Source of the DNA: Episyrphus balteatus
Taxonomy: Eukaryota; Arthropoda; Insecta; Diptera; Syrphidae
Direction: 5' to 3'
DNA length: 64,000 nt
NCBI RefSeq assembly: GCF_945859705.1
Contig: NC_079138.1
Location: 1,302,001-1,366,000, forward strand
Part shown: positions 11,801 through 23,800 of the stretch, one piece after another
How positions within the stretch are numbered: position 1 is the first letter of the stretch
Layout: each line of letters begins with the position of its first letter
Notes under the pieces: model-generated
Told to the model about the DNA's origin: nothing
What the model saw: the letters and a program-made list of their open reading frames with translations, nothing else
The model's database searches: none
Position numbers and translations under genes: made by a program

Positions 11801-14800
11801 GTAAGTAATGAAGAAATCACATGGTTTATCATTTTTTTTTTCAAGAATAGCAGTTATGTAATTTAAAAATTCAAGTACAACCGCTTAGTATTTTTTTTTG
11901 TTTCAAGAATACCAGGTAGGCGACCGCCCGCGATAAAATTCAGATATCGACGCATTCTTTTTTTTAAATAATCTTTCTAGTCATGCCAAACCAACTGAAG
12001 TGACGCTATAAATACACTGCAGTCTCCGTTCGTCAAATAAAAGAACTCACAAACTCGATTGCGGTGAACTTTTTTTTTTACATAGAGCCAGTGTTGCCAG
12101 AATATTTTAGAGACAAGGAGCCGATTTTGAAAAATCTTGGAGACAAAAATAGCTGCCTTCAAAAATGGTTTAAAAAAACAATTTTTTTTGGTATGAGATT
12201 TTTCATTTTGTTGATATATTCTGGTATGCAATCGGCTGTCTCTGTCCACATTTCTGGTGGAATTTTGTTGTAAAATGATTTGATTTGAAAAAAGAGCCTT
12301 AAATTGCCAAGTTCAAAATTAAAAGAGCCGCATTCCGATAAATCGGAAATCAGAATTTTAAGGAGCGAGTGTTTGACTATAAAATATCCAGATCTGGCAA
12401 AACTGCATAGAGCTTGTATATTGCGGTTTGTGTTGACTGGACACTGCAACTGAAACCAAAACCACAGCGACAAATACTACAACCTAAGAGCAAAAATATG
12501 TTATAATTACGCAATAGTGTATAACACCATAGTTTCATTACACGCTTTTTTGTTTTTTTTTTTTTGTTTTATACGATTACATTATTCGGTCAAATGTCAT
12601 TATAAAAATGCACATGAATCCGCATCAATTATAGGTACATATTAGTCCTGTGAGTTTGAGATAAAAAAACCCCAAAAATACCCCTAAAAAAGTAGGTGTT
12701 TTTCAAAAAATCATTTTTCGAAATTTAGGGAAAAAAGTCCTTATAAGACGGCTAATAATTTTTTTTCATTTAGGTCTTTTTAGTTTTTGAAAATCGTTCT
12801 TAAGTTGGTTTTTGAATTTTTTCAATACCCCTCCCAGACAGAAAATTTATCTATCGATTAAAAAAGATCTACTCTGTCTGCCGTTTAGAAAATAATTTTT
12901 TTTTACCATCTAATTTTACCCCGATTTACCCTATTTAATCATTGAATTTTTACTTGAACCGACTAGCATATTTACTAACTCGCGTCTGTTTTCTGACCCT
13001 TAAGTTATTAGACAATTGTTCAATTCCTTTGTCAGATCCATCGAAGAATATGCTTGAAGTATGGTCCCCTTACTCCAGTTACCATAAAATAAGAATCGCA
13101 CAGATTCAAAAAAGATTCTTAAAATTTGCCCTAAGAGGTCTAGGATGGCAAGATCCTTTAAATCTTCTTTCCAATTATAGTAGTAGCCTAAAACTAATTG
13201 ATTTACCTGATCTTGAGAGCAGACGTTCTTGTTTATGTTTTGTCTTTATTGTTGAACTTATAAATGGTGACATAGATACTTGAATCTTTTGTCTCGCTGT
13301 AACATCAATGTTTCCAGATGAAATCTTAGAAGTTTTTCTGAACCCTTTTGCATAACGCATTTTTGAACCAACTACGAACGGAAGTCTCCTTTGAATAATA
13401 TGTTTACACTATGTATCACAAATCATAACTTATTTACTGAAAATTTTAATGTAACAAATACTGTTTTTTTTTTAATAATTTACATACAAATTATTGATCG
13501 ATTAAAAAATGTAGGCTAGAACTTCTTCTTCTTCTCCATTATCAACAATAGAGTCATGATCTCGAATGGGATCACAGCTCTCCCACTTTACTGCTTCACA
13601 CTACGGCTCCACATGTGGGGTTCGCCGCCGGGTTGAACTGGGTTCTCAGGGTTTCTTCTTTGTACACGACAGTACCAGCTTAGTCGGACATGCTGTAAAT
13701 TATCCAAGACTGTATTTTTGACGTGAAGGTTTTCTCAAATTTTCGGTATAGAGCTTTCCTTTCAGTTTAGGCGCATTTTGCGGTCACAGAAGATGGCAGA
13801 GTTTTCGCGCCACTTCATCCACCATGCACTTATTTGGTGGTTGATGTCGTCATCACAAGAAGCTTGGTTGTTGATCATAGATCCAAAATATTTGAACTTT
13901 TCTGTTTTTGATATGTAGGTACGCTAGAACATTAGCTTGATTCAATAATACATAAATAAATTTATATTTAACTAACTACATTCCATTCAGACTTCTAGAG
14001 CGAAAGAGCACATTCAATCAAATTTAAATAAAGATATAGTTTAGCAGGATCCCATCATTTATTGTTCTATTGCAGAGATTTTTCGCATAGAGATTTCTCA
14101 AGGTGATTCGCTTGAGACCAAAAGAGGATTTGGATATAATTGTTCCTTAAATTTTACAAAAATATTACCGGTAAAAATATACCCACAAAATAGGTTTTTA
14201 ACACTTAACGGAAGAATAAGAGAAATTTTTTCCTGGCTAACAATATTTTGCAGAAAAATTTATATTTTCGACACGAAAAATCATCAGAAGAGTACCTACC
14301 TTGTTTTGTCCTAAAAAGCTTTTTCTATAGAATATCTTGATTTTGAATTTTCCATGTGATTGTCAATTAAAAATTAAAGAATATTAAACAACATAGGGGA
14401 AAGGTGTAGTCGATGTAAAAAACAGTACTGTTTCTTCATTTTTTTAGTTATAGTTTAAAAAAAACGCAATCTCAATATTTTTTGTTCATGTATTTTTGTT
14501 TCGTTTTTTGTTTTATTTTTTTTTTTGTAGTGTACATTGTGTTGTGATTGATGTTTGCAAAAAGAGTAATTTGTTGGTTACTGCTTTAATAAAACAATAA
14601 TTTAACTATTAACTTTCTCTATTGGTTTCGTTATGGTTTTGGTTTTTTTGGTATTAATTTAGTAACTGTTTTACTTCTTCGCTTAACTACTAAATGATTT
14701 ATTTTTTTTTTTTTGTTCGATACAAGCAATAATTTAAAACAACCGAAAACGGATTTGTATTAATTTAACGAAATGCAATTTGCAAATTCTCTTCCTCTTT

Positions 14801-17800
14801 TCTTATGTTTCTCAAAATAAAAAGCGCGATGAAACCTCATCGGATATGTGCAAAATGTTTGAATCATCTATGAGTACCATGGAACCAGCATTGTCATCAT
14901 CGTTTGGAAATCTAATGTCTAGTCAGCAGCGTTTAAATATGTTAACTGCAAATGAACAACAACAAAGTGCCTGTTCTCAAGAATTTGTTTCACAAAAACA
15001 AAATCAATCTGCAGAAACGAAACAAGGTACTGAATCTTATGTGCTATCAAAACCATTGCATACAACTATATCTTATAATAATGTTTTATCAACACCAGCT
15101 GGATTAGGAGACAAGGCGTCTGAGGAGAGGCAAGATGATGCTGCTTTTATAACAGTCTGTGATATGGTTCAAGGGGAATCCGGCATAGTTATAGATTCTG
15201 GTTCATCAACACCTCCCCAAATGTTATCATATGGTTGTGGAGGTGCTTCTGAGTTGAGCTATAGTGAAAATGTTGTCGCATCGCGTCCTGCGTCACGAAA
15301 AACAAGCACAGCTTCCGAATATACATCTATTTCGTCTGATTATACACCGGATAATACAATAACGTCATCTTCATCACCTTCCACAATCGAACAAGGTCAC
15401 AATAAGTCCTTGTCCAATGAACTAGAAGGAGATGGTAGCAGCGGTGGGAATGATGGCGGTGTTGGAGGTGCTGTTGACATTAATGAACTAGTTCTAGATT
15501 GTCGACAGATCTCTTCAGGTGGTACTATGAGCACCGGTATTGATATATTTGAAGATGGTTCACTGGAAGATGCCACACCAAATGGTGAAAATGATATAAC
15601 TCTGGATGAGGAACTGCAGGGTCAATCCTCACCAATATGTTGTACACAAAAAGAATCATCTTTCGTTCCGGTTATTGCTCAAAAAATTGAAGACTCAATC
15701 GAAAACACCGAAATTTTAGACGAAACTATGAGTGTCACTAAATGTCAACCTCAAAAAGAGCAACAGCAACAACCAAAAGGACGAAAAATTTCAAGATTTT
15801 TGGTTAATCCTGTTATTGTGCCGTCATCAAATTCAGATATCATGGAAGTTGTTACATCTAAAAAAGATATAATTAACACACAGCCAGTGGTTGAAATAAA
15901 CAAATCAGATCTTGTTGAAGAGAAAGTTCAAGCCAACATTGTTTCACAAGCACCAACAGTTGTTGAAATGGAAGAAAATACTATTCCTACTATTTTTGGT
16001 GATGATGTTTCACTATCACCTCAAACGCAGCAAAATTTAGTAATCACTCCTGTTCTAGCTCAGCATTCATTGAATCAGCAAAATCAAGTGCAATCATCTT
16101 CAACAACCCCCCAACAGATCTCACAACCACTGCCTGCTGTTCAATATCCTCAGCAACAGTTTCAAGATATTTCTCAGATTCAACAGCAAGTGGGAACTCC
16201 ACTGCAGCAAGGCTCAGTTATGAGCCAATTACAATATAATTCAGAAAATGCAAGTCCCCAGCAACAACCACAAGAAAATCTCTATCCGCAACAATTAATA
16301 TCTTTGCAACAAAAATCGGAATTAATTCAACCACATCTGTTACAAAAAAATCAACCACAACAAAGTGTGATGCCAGAATATCAACAACAACACCAACAAC
16401 CCCCATCACCTTTAATTCAGGATCAAAACTTAGGTTCATCGAATGAACCACCTCTTTCACAGCCAGCGCATACCATACTCTTGGTAAAATCGTCCGCTGG
16501 CCCGGAATCATCTACAACAAATACATTGGAACAGTTAAAAATTGGTTTGGAAAATATCACACACGCACACCTGGTCACTGCTAAGAACAATTCCTCTGGT
16601 CAACAACAACAACAAAACCATGCTCAATTGCAAACAACACAGCAACCGCAACATCAATCACAATCAGAAAATTTTCAGCCAACAACAATTCAGCAGCAAT
16701 ATCAACAACAGCAGCAGCAACAAATACAAACTCAAGTGCCATTAAATCTTGAAAATATTCAATCTTCAACCATTTCTCCAAGTGATTCGATTTTACAGCA
16801 GCAGAAACAACAGAAAGTATCACCGCAACTAATTCCACAAAATGTCCCCGCTCAGCTTTCTTTTAAAATCATCGATCAAGAAGAGGTAGTTTAAATGTAT
16901 CTGTAATTTTTCCTTAATATTACATTCGATAATATTTCTTATTGTTATTTTCCCTTAATTTATCGTATTTTTAAACATTGTTCAGTCAATAACAGCTCAT
17001 AACATTAGTTATTTTAAACTTAAACATGCGTTTGGGTCTGGATTAATTTAACACATTAAACAAAAACAACACATCGTCGGCACAAAGCCAAAACCGCGAA
17101 TTAGCATTTTTTTACATTTTCACTTTAATGCGTCATTTAACTTGTTATCAGTCCTATTATTCACTGCGTCGACCCCAATCCTCCATCTGTTGTCTAGCCT
17201 AAACTATCAATGTCCGTTGCATAAGTTTCCAAAACTTTGAAACCGTTTTTTTTTTTAAACTGCTATTTTGCAGATTCGTGCTTTTGGCTTTGTGCTCACA
17301 ACATTATTCTCTGCTTATGTATAAGATCCAATAACTAAATAATATTCTGACCATAAGATGGTTTTTAGTGTCGGTGAAGTTTCTCCGAATTACCTCACAA
17401 AGTATAAACAAAACAAAAATGTGAAAAGAAAATTATGTAACATATATTATGTAAATTATTCCAGTTATGTTATCTTAATTTTTCTATATGTTAATACTTT
17501 GTAAGATAATATGGATGCACTTTAAGCAACAGGTGATCACTATGCAACATTATTTTTATTCCACTATCTTTGTGTCTGTGGTTAACTGCATGGATCGTTA
17601 GTCAAAAAACGACGAAACTTTTATCTGTTCTATGTTATTAATCGAAATACAAGAATATGGATCGAAACAATAAAACCAGCTTACTGGTATCAACTCGAGA
17701 GCCTGACATATTAATACCATGCTTAATTTTTTTTCTAAGTTTTGATAAATACACTCACTATCAGTGTACAAATTTCCTAGATCTTAATTTAAACAAATCC

Positions 17801-20800
17801 GGTAGCTCAGAAAACAAATTCTTCGGAAGAAGTACTCTTTTATTTAGCAGTATAACTCTTCCAAATGAGCTTTTGTTCTAAATTTTTAAAACTAAGCTGA
17901 ACATTTTATTTCCAGCTATTTCAGTTATTAGGTTAGGTTTTATTTTAATTAACCCCTTGTTCCTTCTTTTAAGGACTTTCAAAATGATAACATCCAGTGC
18001 ATCAATAGGAGTGTTTTTTTTTTTTTTTTGGCAAAGCTATGCGCAGTAGGATTTCCCAAATATCAATGAACAAATGTTTATATGCTCGCACTACGAGAAA
18101 GGAAAACGTTAACTTATACATTTGGCCAAGCTTGGTTTAGTTTCTATTCATATCGGCAGTGGCGTGCTGTTTTTGTAATGCATGTAAACGCCAGCTTTAG
18201 ATACGGATAGCAATATAAAAGAAAAACACAGCTATTGTGTTTTTTAATAACAAGTAAATATAATAACTGATCGATCCATATCATACCAAATTCTATTTTG
18301 TTGTGATATTTTGTACTTAAAATAAAAAATAAATTTAAAAAACTAGTTTTTTTCAGAAATACTTAAAAAAGCCAAAGGAAGTTAGTTTTGCTTTTACTTC
18401 TGTCTAATTGTTGGTTTACTAAAACTCGTTATTTTTTTGATTATTCATGAAATATTTTTTTGGCAGCACTGTTTGATTTTTCAATGTTATGGTCTGGGGT
18501 GTTTTTTTTTTATTTTCTACACATTTTTTTAATTTTTTATCACTTCATATTGGTCCGTTAAATAAAAATAGCTTTTATTTTTAATAAATTTTTATAGATG
18601 GGGACGTTGCACCAACCGCAAGATCATGCGCTAGAACTACAACTAGAACAACGACAACAAATACAAGATAATCAACAACGACAAAATCCACAACAACAAT
18701 TACAAGAACAGCAACAACGACAACAGCAACAAACACAACTGCAACAACTACCACCTACACTACAACCACTAACACAGCCAACAGTAATTCAAACACAACC
18801 AATACAACAACAACCAATACAACAACAACCAATGCAACAACAATCAATACAAAAACAGCCAACCCAACAACAGCAAACCCAACAACAGCAAACCCAACAA
18901 CAGCAAACCCAACAACAGCAAACCCAACAACAGCAAAACCAACAGCAGCCAACACAGCAACAACCAACACAACAGCAACCAATACAACAACCAACACAAC
19001 AACCACCACAACAACCAACACAGCTACAATCAACACAACAACAGCCATTAACACAGCAACAGCAACCACCATTGCAACAACAGAAGCCACCACCAACACA
19101 ACAACAGCAACACCCACCAACACAACAACAGCAGCAGCAACAACAACAGCAACAACAACAACAATACCAACAACAGCAGCAGCAACAACAACAATCACAA
19201 CAAACACAACAACAACAAACACAACAACAAACACAACAACATCATCAGCAACAACACCAGCCACACCAACAACAGCAGCAGCTGCATCAGCAACAGCAGC
19301 AGCTTCAGCAGCAACAGCAGCAGCTGCAGCAGCAGCAACAACAACAGCAACAACAACATCTACAACATCAGCAACACCAACAACAAATACAACAACTACA
19401 ACCATCACAACAGCATCTATATCAGCAGCAACAAGAACAGCAATACCAACAACATCAGCAATACCAACAATTACAACAACATCTTCATCAACAACATCAG
19501 CAATACCAATATCAGCAACTGTACCAGCAACAATTACAACAACAACAGCAAGAATATCAACAACAAGAACACAAGCAACAACAACAATATCTTGAACAAC
19601 AACACGCATTACAACAACAATATCAACAACAGCAAAATCAGCAATACCAACAACAGCAAAATCAGCAATACCAACAACATCAAAAATTCCTGCAAAACCA
19701 TCTAGAAAATGAAGAAGAAGAAAAACAAAAAAGAGAACAAGAAAAAATACGAACACAAGAACAAAATAAAGAACAAGAACACCAACAACATGAACAAAAA
19801 CAAGAGCAATCATCAAAACATGAATGCCCACAAGAGCAAGATGTTGAACTATATTCTGAAAAAAATCAAATGCTGAAACAAGAGCACGTACATAGAAATG
19901 AAGAAGAGCAATTAAATAAACCTGAATATGAACATGAAAATAAACTTGAACATAAAGATGAATGTGAACAAACTCTTCAAAAAGACTCCGAACAACTACA
20001 AAAATTGCGACAGCAAGAACAGCAACAACAAGTGACGCAACAACAATTATTGCAACAACAACTACATTCACAATATGCTAACTATAATCAACAACAACAA
20101 TCACAAACAAACATTCAACAACAACTACAAACACATTACCAACATCAATCACAAATTCACAATCAACAATCACACCAACAAAAAGAACAACCACCACAAC
20201 ATCAACAATCTCAAACCCAACTACAGCAACAGCTCCAACAACACAATCAGCACCTTCAACAACAATCACAGCAGCAACTACAACCACAGCAAAGCCAACA
20301 GCCACAACAACAAACACAACTACAACACCAAACACCACAGCAACAACAATCGCAACAAAACCTACAACAACTGCCGCAACAACCACAACAACTGCAGCAA
20401 CAACCACAACCACCGCAGCAACAGCCACCACAACAACAACAGCAGCCACAACAGCCACCCCAACAACATTTTCTGCAACATCAACAACAATATCAAAAAT
20501 CACAACAACAAATACACCAACAGCATGCAACGCAACACCAAGCGCATCAGTATTTGCAGCAATATTATCCACAACAGTCATCATCAGCTGGCTGTAACAC
20601 ACCAACAGGAGTTACATCATCATCAGCTCGTGGTTCGTCAGTATATAACTCTCGTCGTACATCGGTTGATAATAGCGGGTCTGATTTTTCAAATATACCA
20701 ACGAACATAATTGAAGGGGCAGATGCAATAGAGCAAAACTTTCCACCAAGCAGTAATTGCGGTACTAGTGTTCAAACTCCAAATGAAATGCATTCAGATC

Positions 20801-23800
20801 AACAATTTAAGATTGTGAAACAAAGAAGTCTGGAAAAAAACGAAACTATGACAACTGGAGCAGCGTAAGTATTAAAACAATCAATAATTAAATAATATCT
20901 TACTATTTTTTTCATTTACTTTCATACAGAATTAATACTAGTTCCTTAGCAGATCTTGAGAAGAAGTTGGCCTTACTTACAAATGCTAATGTTATGGCCA
21001 CATCTAATCAAAGTGTAGCAACGGACGTGAGTAAAAGAATCTTCATCTTAATATAATATTTCCTTTCTCTTAAATGACTCACCCAATTTAAATGTTATTT
21101 ACGATGAAAAAGATTTGCGTTATCTAAAAATTTTCAAAAAATGGAATTTAAAAAAAAAATTTGGTTTCTCAAAAACAAAACTTTTCAATGTCGAGTTGAT
21201 ATTTCAATACGTTTAAAAGTCAACATAATTAGACAGAGACGTGTTAAGTGAGCCTCACGAAAGGTAGTTAAGTTGTTCTGTTGTTGATTATTCAATTAAA
21301 CATGTCACATTTTATTTTGAATAGTAATAAAACTTATTTCATAATAATTAATTTCCACACTTTCATTTGAATTAAAATTAGATTACTTCAAACACTTTGA
21401 CAGTGAAAGTTTCCTTTTCCGGACGGGAAGTAGAATAGAGGGTAAATCACGTTTTTTTAAATACCGTCTTCAAAATTACCGGTTTTCTAAAAAATACCAT
21501 TTTTCTAAATTTCGATCTTTTATAATATATAATTTTTTTGAATATATTATTTAATTAAATGAAAAAAAACTATATATTTTTTTTTAATAATTAAGGCAGT
21601 TTTTTATGAATGTGAGCTGTTCTTAGCTGCTTATGAAAACATACTCTCTAGTTGGCAATTCTGCTCTTAAATACGTCACACGTCAAATTAATTACACTCT
21701 GTATTCTTAAAAATTAAATTTAACCCTATCGGCTAAGTAAAGCTAATCCTATCTTTTCAAATTTAGCACTCTATAAAATATAAACAATTTAAACCGCATT
21801 TGTGTATCGTCCCTTTCCGTCAATTTATCGTAAACGACTTAATAGTAAGCGAAAAGGATATCCGAAAAACCTCTATTTGTTTTTGTTTTTAGCTTTATTA
21901 GATCCGATGTTGATATGCAGACAAATTATTTCTTTTTGGTTTTCAATCTTTTTCTCCATTATCGACAACAGTCATGATCTAGAATGGGATCACAGCACTC
22001 CCACTTTACTGCTTCACACTTCACGATTGCGTTGGAACGTCGTATGCGATCGCTTTTTGAACTGAGTTCTCAAGGTTTCTTCTTTGTACATGACAGTACC
22101 AGCTTAAATGGTCATGCTGTATTGGTTTCTTGGACGCACAAAATGTCCAGTCGCCTTCTCTTCATCATCTCTTCTAATTCACAGCTTCGACTGTTCATAC
22201 TACCCACGTTCCAACTAGCCACTCTCAATTTTCTCCTAACCTCTTTCTCGAAACACTATTCCGCTTCGACCTGTCTGTTGACCATGGGAGGCCCTTCTGC
22301 GAAAACAAGTTTCGTGATCGCATAGCTCTTAGCTTCATAGTAGTAGTCACCGTAAGCCCATCTGCCACGACAAGTCTAACCCCCATGGATGGGTCTTATT
22401 CGTTTTCAATATTGGAAAAAAATACGAAATATACGTTGTCTATCATTCACCCTTTTCTTGGCCCTTATGATAAATTGGACGAAAGGGCAAGATATGCATA
22501 ATCATTTTTTCAACAATAACAAAATTCATTCCTTACGTGTCTATTGAAAATTTCAGGTAAAAGAATCGCAACAAAAAACATCAATGCCTGTGGCCGCAAC
22601 TAACGATACATCAGAAAAAGCGCAAGCTATGCGTAAGATTTCACGCTTTCGTGTGAGTATTGTTTCAGAGACACTACCAAAATTATCGCCAAATGAAAGT
22701 GTTTCGGCACCAGCATCACAAAAAGTCTCTCAATCGGGTCGGATTGCATCGGAGGAGCCACAACAACAGCAAACGCAACATCTACAGAACCAAACTCAGA
22801 TGCAATCGCAACAGATTCAAAATCAGTCTCAAAACTCGACTTCAATACCACAAAAAGATCAACCACAACAGCAAGTACAGCTAAATCAACCAATTTTACA
22901 GCAAGACATTTCCTGTGTACCACAACAACCACATAAATTGATATCGGCACAACAACATGTGGATCAACCTATACAAAACTCTTCACAACAAATTATTCCC
23001 CAACAACCCCAGTTATCACAATCTTTAACAGGTCTTTACATTGATATGTCAAATATTAATCAATCACAACAACAGTTTAGTGCTCCAGCTCGAAGTAGTG
23101 TGCCTAACACACCATCCCAGGAGTATATAGCTTTAGTTAGTGGACAAAATATGCCTTCGCAGCAGCAGCAGCAACAGCAACAACAGCATCAGCAGCAACT
23201 GCTTCAACATACGCCACAGCAACACAATACAAGCGATCCAATGTCACAGCAAATACAACCACAGTCGCAACATCATCAACAGCAAATGCAACCTAATGTT
23301 GAAAATATGGGTAAGTTACAAAATACTAATATTAATATGTATGCTGGGGGTCATTCCGTAATTATTTAAACGATAATCGCAAAAAAAGATATTCGTAAAC
23401 GTGATTGTCTTTGATTCACAAACAATAAAGGACCAAGAAGGTTACCTTGTGGTACACCAGAGTTGACAATAGAACATTTAGAACGTTCACCTTTAAAAAC
23501 AACACTATTTAATCTATTTTTGAGATATGAATTCAACCGAATGAATCGTTAAGACCAATTCTTCTTAATCGCCTTAAAAAAAATCGTACAAATTAGTTTG
23601 ATTTGGCAGCTATTATTCATAAATAAAAAGATAAGTGAAGCTCCATTCCAGTAACATTGCTTGAAAAACCTGTTTTTGTATGCTTGGCAGAGGTAAAAAA
23701 AAGTGGCTAAACCTACTTATCTTTACCAAATGTAATCTTCAAAAGGAGTCACAAAAACTTTTATACTTTCAAGGCAATCCACGATCCAGTGTTTTATAAG

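Noticed and set aside
12159..12473. Overlapping frames on both strands (12064-12473)
   Set aside because: They show no recognisable motif, and both strands are open over the same DNA, so chance or an old repeat is more likely.
18755..20071. 438-codon Val/Ala-rich open frame on the minus strand
   Set aside because: It is the antisense of the CAA/CAG tract in Wnk exon 7; the openness follows from the triplet composition.
20075..20710. 211-codon Asn/His-rich frame on the plus strand
   Set aside because: It is a shifted frame of the same Gln tract and lies wholly inside the Wnk exon.
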